A stretch of DNA of 7,365 nucleotides from Hyphomicrobiaceae bacterium UBA4460 (GTDB lineage Bacteria; Pseudomonadota; Alphaproteobacteria; Rhizobiales; Methyloligellaceae): assembly GCA_002390155.1 (NCBI GenBank), contig DGOS01000013.1:1-7365 (forward strand). Direction: 5' to 3'. The position numbers and the translations under genes are program-made. This document shows, one piece after another, positions 1 to 7,295 of the stretch. The notes under the pieces are model-generated. The model was given only the letters and a program-made list of their open reading frames with translations, searched no databases and had not been told where the DNA came from. Each line of letters begins with the position of its first letter. Position 1 is the stretch's first letter.

Positions 1-642
1 AACGGCGCCGGCAAGTCGACCTTGCTGAAGGGCATTGTCGGAGAGCTGAAGCCACTCGGCGGCAGTCTCGATCTCCATGGCCTGCGCAAGCACGACATCG
101 CCTACCTGCCGCAGGTTATCGAGATCGACCGCTCCTTCCCCATTTGCGTGTTCGACTGTGTGGCCATGGGGCTGTGGCGTGAGATAGGCGCCTGGCGCGG
201 GCTTGATGCACGCGAGGAACAAGACGTGGCGCGCGCGCTTCACACGGTGGGGCTCACCGAGCTCGCCGACCGGCCCGTGGGGTCGCTGTCGGGCGGGCAG
301 TTTCAGCGTGTGCTGTTCGCACGGCTCCTTCTACAAGACGCCGCGGTCATCCTGCTCGACGAGCCGTTCCGTGCGGTCGACACCAAGACCGTGGAGGATC
401 TCATCCAATTGATCCAACGCTGGCACGGGGAAGGCCGCACCGTGCTCGCGGCGTTGCACGACATCGAGCAGGTGCGCGCGTCGTTCCCGCGCACGCTTCT
501 TCTGGCGCGCGAGGTGGTGGCGTGGGGCGACACGGCCGAGGTTCTCACACAGGAGAACCTGGCCAAGTCTCGCCAGATGGCATTCGATTCGCACGCCGAT
601 GTGTGCGCGCGCGATGAGAGTTTAGAGCGCGAGGCGGTATGA
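1..642 (+). CDS. znuC: Zinc/manganese-type ABC transporter ATP-binding protein (5'-partial)
   Basis: This is the cytoplasmic ATPase that powers metal import through the neighbouring permease. The window opens inside the Walker A loop: codons 1-7 read NGAGKST, so the start and roughly 30-50 N-terminal residues lie upstream. In order, the rest shows the Q-loop (YLPQ, glutamine at nt 112-114), the ABC signature LSGGQ (nt 286-300), Walker B (VILLDEP, about nt 346-366), a D-loop ending AVD, and the H-loop histidine (nt 457-459). The short C-terminal tail ending near DESLEREAV is unremarkable. It ends in TGA overlapping the ATG of the permease (ATGA, 639-642), which indicates translational coupling. 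The ZnuC label rests on the downstream ABC-3 permease and His-rich binding protein. AztA- or MntB-type orthology is possible. ABC function is certain, metal specificity is inferred. Confidence 0.93.
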   Translation, partial: NGAGKSTLLKGIVGELKPLGGSLDLHGLRKHDIAYLPQVIEIDRSFPICVFDCVAMGLWREIGAWRGLDAREEQDVARALHTVGLTELADRPVGSLSGGQFQRVLFARLLLQDAAVILLDEPFRAVDTKTVEDLIQLIQRWHGEGRTVLAALHDIEQVRASFPRTLLLAREVVAWGDTAEVLTQENLAKSRQMAFDSHADVCARDESLEREAV

Positions 643-1505
643 TCGACGCTCTGGTTTCGCCCTTCATCGAGTTCTCCTTCATGCGCCGGGCGCTGGTGGG
701 CTGCATGGCGATCTCGCTCACCGCTCCGCCCATCGGCGTTTTTCTCGTGCTGAGGCGTATGAGTTTGATGGGCGATGCTATGGGCCACGCGCTGCTGCCG
801 GGCGCCGCCATCGGCTATTTGCTGGCGGGACTTTCCTTGTTCGCCATGAGCCTTGGGGCGTTTGCCGCAGGGCTCGCGGTGGCGCTCGCCGCGGGTCTCG
901 TGGCGCGCTCCACTGTCATAAAAGAGGACGCGAGCCTCGCGGGCTTCTATCTCGTATCGCTTGCGCTCGGCGTGCTGCTCGTCTCGGTCAAAGGCAGCAA
1001 CGTGGACTTGCTGCACGTGTTGTTCGGCACGGTGCTGGCGCTGGACGATCCCGCACTGTTGTTGATTGCCACAATCGCCACGGTGTCCTTGGTCACGCTC
1101 GCCGTGATCTACCGGCCGCTCGTGCTCGAGTGTTTCGATGCGCAGTTTCTGCGCTCGGTTAGCCGCATGAGCTGGCCTACGCATCTCACGTTTCTCGTGC
1201 TCGTGGTGCTGAATCTCGTAGCCGGGTTCCAGGCGCTCGGCACGCTGATGGCGGTGGGCATTATGTTGCTACCGGCCGTCGCCGCGCGGTTCTGGGCCGA
1301 AGACGTTGCCGGGATGGTTGCCGTTGCCGTCGCCTCGGCCGTCTTGTCGAGCCTTGCCGGGCTGCTGGTCTCGTACCACTTCAACGTGCCGACGGGTCCC
1401 GCCGTGATTCTGGCCTGCGGCGTCTTCTATTTTCTCTCGATGCTTGTCGGTATCCGGGGCGGCGTCCTCTGGGGACTCATGCCGCGCAAGCACTTGGAAG
1501 CGTGA
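639..1505 (+). CDS. znuB: Metal ABC transporter permease, ABC-3 (ZnuB) family
   Basis: This integral inner-membrane subunit forms the metal translocation path and docks the adjacent ATPase. The protein is 288 residues, normal for the family, and is hydrophobic throughout with about eight helices. ABC-3 hallmarks are visible: RRMSLMGDAMGHALLPG near residues 39-55, which carries the conserved Asp and His of the family, the NVDLLHVLFGTVLALD segment near 120-135, the QALGTLMAVGIMLLPAVAAR stretch near 198-217, and NVPTGPAVIL near the C-terminus. The start is the ATG of an ATGA overlap with the ATPase gene, preceded by GAGG at 631-634. The stop lies 23 nt before the chosen start of the binding protein, so the three genes form one operon. 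The family call is secure. The zinc preference comes from context. Confidence 0.95.
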   Translation: MIDALVSPFIEFSFMRRALVGCMAISLTAPPIGVFLVLRRMSLMGDAMGHALLPGAAIGYLLAGLSLFAMSLGAFAAGLAVALAAGLVARSTVIKEDASLAGFYLVSLALGVLLVSVKGSNVDLLHVLFGTVLALDDPALLLIATIATVSLVTLAVIYRPLVLECFDAQFLRSVSRMSWPTHLTFLVLVVLNLVAGFQALGTLMAVGIMLLPAVAARFWAEDVAGMVAVAVASAVLSSLAGLLVSYHFNVPTGPAVILACGVFYFLSMLVGIRGGVLWGLMPRKHLEA

Positions 1506-1528
1506 TCTCTTACCCCATGGAGTTTTCA

Positions 1529-2566
1529 ATGATGCGTTCTCGTATCACTGCACTTGCCGCCGCGGCGCTCTTGCTCGGTGTGTCGGCATCAGCGCACGCC
1601 GCCGACAAACTCAAGACCGTCGCTTCGTTCAGCATTCTCGGCGACATGGTGAAGACCGTGGGAGGCGACCGCGTCGAGGTCACGACGCTGGTCGGCCCCA
1701 ACGGTGATGCGCATGTATTTAGTCCCACGCCCGCCGACGCCAAGACGCTTGCCGGCGCCGAGTTGTTCTTCGTGAACGGTCTCGGCTTCGAAGGCTGGAT
1801 GGAACGGCTGGAAAAATCGTCCGACTTCAAGGGTAAGACCGTGGTGGCGAGCAAGGGTGTCGCGCCGCTCGAAATGGCCGGCGATCACCATCATGGCGGT
1901 GAGGTTGACGAGCATGACGATCACGATGCCCACGCCAAGGAAGAAGGTCACGACGATCATGATGACCACGAAGATAATGCCAAAGAAGAGCACGGTCATG
2001 AGGAGCACGCGGCCGCCGAGGAGCATCACGACGACGAGGACGCCGATCCGCATGCCTGGCAGAGCCTTGCCAATGGCGCGGTCTACGTCGCCAATATCCG
2101 TGACGGCTTGATCGCTGCCGATCCGGACGGCAAGGCGGTGTATGAGGCTAACGCCGAGAAATATCTGGCGGCGCTAAAGAAAGAAGACGAAGCGGCGAAG
2201 GCGGCGCTGGCGGCCTTGCCGCAGTCTCGCCGCCGGATCATTACCTCTCATGACGCCTTCGGCTATCTCGCAGACGCCTACGGCATCGAGGTGATTTCAC
2301 CTGAAGGCGTGAGCACCGAGAGCGAAGCATCGGCACAGGACGTCGCCAAGATCATCCGGCAGATCCGTAAAGAGAACATCCCGGCCGTGTTCATCGAGAA
2401 CATTACCGACCGGCGGCTGCTCGATCAGATCGCGCGCGAGACCGGCGCGAAGGTCGGCGGCGTGCTCTATTCGGACGCGCTGTCGGACGAGGACGGCCCC
2501 GCGCCGACCTATCTCGACATGTTCCGCCATAACGTCGGAGCGCTGACCGCGGCGCTGTCGTCTTAG
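1529..2566 (+). CDS. znuA: Periplasmic zinc-binding protein (ZnuA/TroA-like) with His-rich loop
   Basis: This protein captures metal in the periplasm and delivers it to the ZnuB/ZnuC-like transporter. I chose ATG 1529 because GGAG (1519-1522) lies 6 nt upstream and it directly gives a Sec signal peptide: MMRSR, a hydrophobic core, then cleavage after AHA (residue 24). GTG 1502 and ATG 1517 in the same frame would add up to 9 residues. The length is 345 aa. Expected metal ligands of cluster A-I binding proteins are H62 (GDAHVFSPTP), H175 (DADPHAW), H241 (ITSHDAFGY) and an acidic residue near D316 (YSDALS). Residues 119-171 are a charged insertion with 14 His among many Asp and Glu, typical of zinc-specific members. 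There is no cysteine, so the disulfide known from E. coli ZnuA is absent. AztC-type orthology is an alternative, but no AztD chaperone gene is in view. Confidence 0.95.
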   Translation: MMRSRITALAAAALLLGVSASAHAADKLKTVASFSILGDMVKTVGGDRVEVTTLVGPNGDAHVFSPTPADAKTLAGAELFFVNGLGFEGWMERLEKSSDFKGKTVVASKGVAPLEMAGDHHHGGEVDEHDDHDAHAKEEGHDDHDDHEDNAKEEHGHEEHAAAEEHHDDEDADPHAWQSLANGAVYVANIRDGLIAADPDGKAVYEANAEKYLAALKKEDEAAKAALAALPQSRRRIITSHDAFGYLADAYGIEVISPEGVSTESEASAQDVAKIIRQIRKENIPAVFIENITDRRLLDQIARETGAKVGGVLYSDALSDEDGPAPTYLDMFRHNVGALTAALSS

Positions 2567-2579
2567 GACGAGGGATGAC

Positions 2580-2933
2580 GTGCCCAGTCGCCGGACATGG
2601 CTGTGGTTGTTGCTGGCGGGGCTCAGTGCCGCGATTCTCTACGCCACGCTCGCGCCGGCCGACTGGCAGGTTCGGCTCGGGCTGCACTGGCTGGTGGAGC
2701 ACTTTCTCGTCTTCTTCGCGCTGACGCTGCTCGCCTGCCTCATCTGGCCGCGGCCTATGCTCGTGGCGGCCGTGTTGCTGCCGGTCGCGGTCGGTCTTGA
2801 AGCGGCGCAAGGGCTCACCCCGGACCGCACGCCCGATATCGGTACCGCGCTGGCTGCCGCTGCCGCCGTGGCTATGGCCGCGCTGCTGGCCGATGCTGTC
2901 CTAACGTTTCGGAAAAGGCGCGGAAACGCTTGA
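2580..2933 (+). CDS. Small VanZ-like membrane protein
   Basis: This is a 117-residue hydrophobic protein with about four predicted membrane segments (near 7-24, 37-55, 60-77 and 88-109) and a basic tail RKRRGNA. The pattern fits VanZ-like proteins: an acidic-His pair (E40-H41) entering helix 2, a PRP turn between helices 2 and 3, E74 and Q77 in the following helix, then PDRTPDIGTALAA before the last helix. VanZ itself gives low-level teicoplanin resistance. The role of the many chromosomal homologues is not established, so no function is assigned. The start is GTG 2580, because the nearby ATG 2575 is out of frame. GAGGGA at 2570-2575 serves as ribosome-binding site. The gene begins 13 nt after the znuA-like stop, so co-transcription with the importer is likely, though a shared role is not implied. 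Confidence 0.82.
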   Translation: MPSRRTWLWLLLAGLSAAILYATLAPADWQVRLGLHWLVEHFLVFFALTLLACLIWPRPMLVAAVLLPVAVGLEAAQGLTPDRTPDIGTALAAAAAVAMAALLADAVLTFRKRRGNA

Positions 2934-2966
2934 GTTCGGCGCAGTAGCGCGGCCTCCACAAATGTG

Positions 2967-4226
<1,260 letters not shown>

Positions 4227-4231
4227 GGCCG

Positions 4232-4924
4232 CTACTTGATCGAGATCGCGTCGCCCGCGATCGACACCGTCAAAGCGATCATCGTCACATTGAACACGAA
4301 GGCGACGAGGCCATGGGCCGTCACCGTCTGGCGGATGGTGCGGGACGTTATCGCGACGTCCGACACCGCCGTCGATGTACCGATGGTAAAGGCGAAATAG
4401 ACGAAGTCCCAATAGCCGGGCGAGCCTCCGCCTGGAAAGCGCATGCCGCCGCCTTTCCCGCGATGCTCGGCGTAATATTCATGCGCGTAGTGCAGCGCGA
4501 ACATGGTGTGAATGAACAGCCACGAGAGCAACGTCGTGGCGAATAACAGCGCGAGAAGGCCGGGCTCAATGGTGTCGCTCGCCGAAGCCGATTGCAGCCA
4601 AAGAAGGATGGCGCCGAGGCTCATCATGCCGGCGGCCACCGTCAGAATGGGAATGGCGACGCGGCCATCGTCCTGAAGCGGCGATTCCCGGCGCACGCGG
4701 TCCGGGTCCGACCGCAGGATCATGACGATCACCAGCAGAAGATAGAGCGCGACACCTGCGTCGAAGCCGATCAGGAAGCGTGATGCGATCTCATGATCGC
4801 CCGGCAGCAATAGCCCGAGTGTGACGCCCACGGCCACCGCGAAGACAAACCGCCAGCGTGCCTGGAGAAAGCGCGAAACGCGCGTGCGCCGGAAGCGATG
4901 CTGCGGGGCGGGCTTGGTAGCCAT
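4232..4924 (-). CDS. DUF1345-type integral membrane protein
   Basis: This 230-residue inner-membrane protein has about six hydrophobic segments (near residues 25-42, 50-70, 89-110, 120-145, 173-188 and 203-223) and a basic N-terminus. The C-terminal third, with DFVYFAFTIGTSTAVSDVAI followed by SRTIRQTVTAHGLVAFVFNV, is the characteristic part of the DUF1345 family. That segment resembles the pore and following helix of two-TM ion channels, with TIGTS where K+ channels have TVGYG. Channel function is only an inference. A glycine-rich loop (KGGGMRFPGGGSPG, 157-170) precedes it. The start ATG at 4924 has no obvious ribosome-binding site. It lies 30 nt downstream of the ispA stop on the same strand, so it probably shares the ispA transcript. 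Its stop faces that of ispG across 5 bp. Confidence 0.87.
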   Translation of the reverse strand: MATKPAPQHRFRRTRVSRFLQARWRFVFAVAVGVTLGLLLPGDHEIASRFLIGFDAGVALYLLLVIVMILRSDPDRVRRESPLQDDGRVAIPILTVAAGMMSLGAILLWLQSASASDTIEPGLLALLFATTLLSWLFIHTMFALHYAHEYYAEHRGKGGGMRFPGGGSPGYWDFVYFAFTIGTSTAVSDVAITSRTIRQTVTAHGLVAFVFNVTMIALTVSIAGDAISIK

Positions 4925-4954
4925 GCGCCATTCGACCCGGATTCGCCTACTGTC

Positions 4955-5848
4955 TCAAGCGCGGCGTTCGGCCACGAAGCGCGCCGCGTCGATGAGCGTC
5001 GCGGCCTCCTCGCCGAAGGGCTTGAGCGCATTCTCGGCTTCAGCGACGAGGCCTGCGAGATGCGCGGTGGCGCCGTCGATGCCGAGCAACGCCACCAGGG
5101 TTGCCTTGCCGCGGCTGGCATCCTTGGCCACCGCCTTGCCCATTGCCTCTGCGTCCCCTTGCGCATCGAGCAAATCATCGGCGAGCTGGAAGGCTTGGCC
5201 GAACGCGTTGGCGTAGGCCAGAAGCGCATCGCGGCCGCTCGCGTCCGCCCGGCCCAGCATGGCGCCTGCCTCGCAGGCGAAGCGAAATAGTGCGCCGGTC
5301 TTCAGCGCCTGCATCGAAGCGGTTTCCTCCGGCGTAAACGCGCGCCGCTCGGCGGCCAAATCGAGCGCCTGGCCCAACGCCATGCCGCGCCAGCCGCTCG
5401 CCTTGGCCAGCACATGGATGAGCTCGGCGCGGGTTTCCGCGTCCTCGCAGGTTTGCGGGTTCGACACGATTTCGAAGGCGAGGGTCAGCAGCGCATCGCC
5501 CGCCAGAATGGCCGTCGCCTCGTCGAAAGCGACGTGCAGTGTGGGGCGGCCACGGCGCAGGTCGTCGTCGTCCATGGCGGGCAGGTCGTCATGGATGAGC
5601 GAATAGCAATGCACGCATTCGAGCGCGCAAGCGGTGTCGAGCGCGGACGCTTGCGGAACGCCGAACAGGCCTGCCGACTGAATCAGCAGAAAGGGGCGCA
5701 GACGCTTTCCTCCGCCCAGCGCGCCATAGCGCATGGCTTCGGCGAGCTCGGCGCCTCCCGGCGGGGTCGTGTCGCGCGCGGCGAGGATTTCGCCGAGACG
5801 CTGCTCCACAGCCCAAGCGGTGCGGTCAAGGTCTTCGAGAAACGTCAT
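4955..5848 (-). CDS. ispA: Polyprenyl (farnesyl-type) diphosphate synthase
   Basis: This is a cytosolic prenyltransferase that condenses IPP with allylic diphosphates, probably ending at farnesyl diphosphate. With ATG 5848 the product is 297 aa, close to the usual 299 of E. coli IspA. The frame stays open upstream to 5962, but the extra 38 residues look non-conserved. Motifs are GGGKRLRP (45-52, IPP-binding basic residues), the first aspartate-rich motif DDLPAMD (87-93) followed by DDDLRRG, KTG (183-185), and the second aspartate-rich motif DDLLD (224-228). Tyr82, five residues before the first motif, together with the two-residue insertion in that motif, is the pattern of bacterial farnesyl diphosphate synthases. 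A geranylgeranyl product is less likely. The DUF1345 gene follows after 30 nt. The mtgA gene is divergent. Confidence 0.95.
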   Translation of the reverse strand: MTFLEDLDRTAWAVEQRLGEILAARDTTPPGGAELAEAMRYGALGGGKRLRPFLLIQSAGLFGVPQASALDTACALECVHCYSLIHDDLPAMDDDDLRRGRPTLHVAFDEATAILAGDALLTLAFEIVSNPQTCEDAETRAELIHVLAKASGWRGMALGQALDLAAERRAFTPEETASMQALKTGALFRFACEAGAMLGRADASGRDALLAYANAFGQAFQLADDLLDAQGDAEAMGKAVAKDASRGKATLVALLGIDGATAHLAGLVAEAENALKPFGEEAATLIDAARFVAERRA

Positions 5849-5952
5849 TGCCGAAGGGATAGCGGAGGCGGGCCAGGGCCGCAAACCGCCGGTGCAAATC
5901 CAGGCCTCCGCCTGTTGCCCGACGCCGTTCCGGATTGGTAGAACCCGGTCCC

Positions 5953-6687
5953 ATGGCGGCATCGGCGGGTTCAGGGGCTCAGAAACGCAGCAAGAAGCGC
6001 ATGGACGGCAGATGGCGCCTATTGCTGGCCCGGTTAGGACTCGCCGCCGCCATTCTTGCGGGCGCGGTGCTCGTCTCGATCGTGCTGTTCCGCTTCGTCA
6101 ATCCGCCGATCACGGCCACCATGGTCGTGGACAAGCTGCGCGGCGGGACGCTGCACCGCCAATGGGTGCCGCTCGAGAAGATCTCCCCCAATCTTCAGCT
6201 TGCGGTGATCGCCAGCGAAGACGGCAATTTTTGCGATCATCGCGGGGTCGATTGGGGCGCGGTGCGGGAAGTCATCAACAAGGCCAAGAGCCTGAAGGCG
6301 GTGCGCGGCGCCAGCACCATCCCCATGCAGGTTGCCAAGAACCTCTATCTTTGGGAGCGGCGCAACTATGTCCGCAAGGCGCTGGAGGTGCCGCTGGCTT
6401 ACGCCATGACCACTCTCTGGCCCAAACGGCGGATGCTGGAGGTCTATCTCAACATCGCCCAATGGGGCCCCGATACGTATGGCGCCGAGGCCGCGAGCCG
6501 GCGGTATTTCGGCAAGCCCGCCTCACGCCTGACGCGGCGCCAGGCCGTCCTGCTGGCGGCGGCCCTGCCCAACCCGCATGCCCGCAATCCGGCCCGTCCG
6601 AACCGCAAAATGCGCCTGATCGCCAGTGCCGTTCAGCGGCGCCTGCCCTATATCTCCAAGCGGGCAGACTGCGTCCTGAAGCCCTAA
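5953..6687 (+). CDS. mtgA: Monofunctional peptidoglycan glycosyltransferase (MtgA, GT51)
   Basis: MtgA polymerises lipid II into glycan strands at the periplasmic face of the inner membrane. The 244-residue protein has a basic N-terminus (KRSKKR, GRWR), a single membrane anchor at about 23-47, then the GT51 domain. The first motif IASEDGNFCDHRGVDW gives the catalytic glutamate E89, with F93 and H96. The second motif reads GASTIPMQVAKNLYLW (119-134). The third, RRMLEVYLNIAQWGPDTYG (159-177), supplies the second glutamate E163. The second motif is slightly unusual, with proline where Ser or Thr is normal. The start is uncertain: TTG 5935, ATG 5953 and ATG 6001 are in frame with no strong ribosome-binding site. 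ATG 5953 keeps the basic flank before the anchor. The gene is divergent from ispA, and rpmF follows after 102 nt. Confidence 0.95.
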   Translation: MAASAGSGAQKRSKKRMDGRWRLLLARLGLAAAILAGAVLVSIVLFRFVNPPITATMVVDKLRGGTLHRQWVPLEKISPNLQLAVIASEDGNFCDHRGVDWGAVREVINKAKSLKAVRGASTIPMQVAKNLYLWERRNYVRKALEVPLAYAMTTLWPKRRMLEVYLNIAQWGPDTYGAEAASRRYFGKPASRLTRRQAVLLAAALPNPHARNPARPNRKMRLIASAVQRRLPYISKRADCVLKP

Positions 6688-6706
6688 AAAGGTGGGTTAT
6701 CGCCAC

Positions 6707-6735
6707 TGGCCACCGGGCTCGATTGCCACTATAAG
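6707..6735 (+). promoter_or_regulatory. Candidate sigma70-type promoter for rpmF
   Basis: TGGCCA at 6707-6712 (4 of 6 to the -35 consensus) and TATAAG at 6730-6735 (5 of 6 to the -10 consensus) are separated by exactly 17 bp. Transcription would start at about 6741-6743, giving an rpmF leader of about 48 nt. This is the best promoter-like pair seen in the window. It has not been scored computationally. Confidence 0.5.
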
Positions 6736-6748
6736 GGCGCCACGACAG

Positions 6749-6771
6749 GCCTCCCGCACGATGCGGCAGGC
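6749..6771 (+). promoter_or_regulatory. Leader hairpin upstream of rpmF
   Basis: GCCT (6749-6752) pairs with AGGC (6768-6771) and CCGCA (6754-6758) pairs with TGCGG (6762-6766) around a CGA loop, with one C-C mismatch between the two helices. A competing fold pairs GGGCGCC (6735-6741) with GGCGCCC (6769-6775). The hairpin ends just before AGAGG (6776-6780), the likely rpmF ribosome-binding site. It lacks a T-tract, so it is not a typical terminator. Translational control of L32 synthesis or a transcript-stabilising role is possible but unproven. Confidence 0.45.
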
Positions 6772-6789
6772 GCCCAGAGGTTTAGAATA

Positions 6790-6975
6790 ATGGCTGTTCC
6801 CAAGCGAAAAGTGTCCCGCATGAAGCGTGGCAATCGGCGCGCCCATGACGCGGTGCAATCGCCGGCTTACGTCGAGGACAAGGACTCCGGCGAGCTTCGC
6901 CGGCCGCACCACATCGACCTGAAGTCCGGCCGCTACCGTAGCCGTCAGGTGATCGTCATCAAGGAAGAGGCATAA
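6790..6975 (+). CDS. rpmF: 50S ribosomal protein L32
   Basis: L32 is a small structural protein of the large ribosomal subunit. The 61-residue product begins [20 protein letters not shown], the invariant start of bacterial L32, and continues with [19 protein letters not shown], the conserved C-terminal half. It has no cysteines, so it is the form without a zinc ribbon. ATG 6790 is preceded by AGAGG at 6776-6780, nine nt upstream. In many proteobacteria rpmF is linked to plsX/fabH. Here it follows mtgA, an arrangement I associate with alphaproteobacteria. It appears to have its own promoter and leader hairpin and is closed by a strong terminator about 40 nt downstream, so it may be expressed as a single-gene unit. 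Confidence 0.98.
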   Translation: MAVPKRKVSRMKRGNRRAHDAVQSPAYVEDKDSGELRRPHHIDLKSGRYRSRQVIVIKEEA

Positions 6976-7016
6976 GGGCCGAGGTCGCCAAGACCGGGTT
7001 CTTTTGCGGTTTTGAT

Positions 7017-7052
7017 CGCTCCGGGCTTCTTGAGCCCGGAGTGCTTTCGTTT
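7017..7052 (+). terminator. Rho-independent terminator of rpmF
   Basis: CTCCGGGCT (7019-7027) and AGCCCGGAG (7033-7041) form a perfect 9-bp GC-rich stem around a TCTTG loop. It is extended by a G-T and a C-G pair (7017-7018 with 7042-7043), giving 11 bp. The tract CTTTCGTTT (7044-7052) follows as a moderate U-run. It lies about 40 nt after the rpmF stop. Confidence 0.85.
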
Positions 7053-7213
7053 GTCTGCCACACTTCGGTCCCTCAACCGTTTGTCAACCAATTCGCACGA
7101 AAGGCGCTGCCTTAACGCGCATAGCCCGCATTTCTGCGGCGCGAACGCCCGGCTGAAGGGCTGGTTTTCGGCTTTCTTAAGCCTCTTCGCTTAGTCTCCC
7201 GGTCAACGATCAG

Positions 7214-7229
7214 GCACCTAAAAAGGTGC
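7214..7229 (+). promoter_or_regulatory. Hairpin covering a Shine-Dalgarno-like sequence
   Basis: GCACCT (7214-7219) pairs perfectly with AGGTGC (7224-7229) around an AAAA loop, with a possible extra G-T pair outside. The 3' arm contains AAGGTG (7223-7228), a ribosome-binding-site-like sequence 4 nt before the ATG of a 20-codon ORF at 7233. No U-run follows, so it is not a terminator on this strand. A role in controlling translation of the leader ORF is a hypothesis only. Confidence 0.35.
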
Positions 7230-7232
7230 TCC

Positions 7233-7295
7233 ATGCGCAGGTCCATTGGCCAAGCAGCGTGGGTCAAAGGGGCTAAGGGGGCGTCGAGTGGTTGA
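7233..7295 (+). CDS. Possible 20-codon leader ORF
   Basis: ATG 7233 opens a 20-residue frame starting MRRSIGQAAW, basic and glycine/alanine-rich, ending at TGA 7293-7295. It has a plausible ribosome-binding site (AAGGTG, 7223-7228), which is partly buried in the preceding hairpin. It overlaps the start (GTG 7288) of the next gene in another frame, an arrangement that would allow translational coupling. It shows no similarity to a peptide I recognise, and frames this short occur often by chance. Confidence 0.2.
   Translation: MRRSIGQAAWVKGAKGASSG

Larger units (their letters stand above)
6976..7287. other. Intergenic region between rpmF and the right-edge gene
   Basis: This 312-base stretch holds the rpmF terminator (7017-7052), then about 160 bases with no recognisable gene or convincing promoter, then a hairpin (7214-7229) and a possible 20-codon ORF (7233-7295) leading into the next gene. 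A short inverted repeat GGCTT/AAGCC at 7170-7183 was noted. The 60-codon plus-strand and 63-codon minus-strand open frames here show no recognisable protein features. The base composition is visibly less GC-rich than the genes around it. Confidence 0.7.

Noticed and set aside
303..1184. Minus-strand open frame of 293 codons opposite the ABC ATPase and permease genes
   Set aside because: The opposite strand encodes clear ABC motifs. This translation is a charged, low-complexity shadow.
1870..2060. Repetitive His/Asp codon stretch considered as a tandem repeat or CRISPR-like array
   Set aside because: It is in frame inside the ZnuA-like gene, has no regular unit length or spacers, and is explained by the metal-binding loop.
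5849..5962. Extension of the IspA N-terminus by 38 residues
   Set aside because: Family members begin close to the MTFLEDLDR position. The extension has no conserved features and would overlap the start of mtgA.
6691..6714. GGTGG/CCACC stem after mtgA considered as a terminator
   Set aside because: The stem is only 5 bp with a long loop and no T-tract, and it overlaps the candidate rpmF promoter.
5733..6734. Plus-strand open frame of 333 codons overlapping ispA and mtgA
   Set aside because: It spans the start of ispA in antisense and all of mtgA out of frame. The translation is Arg/Ala/Gln/Gly-rich without domains.
7081..7115. TTGTCA at 7081 considered as a -35 element for the right-edge gene
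   Set aside because: No -10-like hexamer lies at 16-18 bp spacing. The TTAA at 7112-7115 also lacks a partner for a CtrA-type site.
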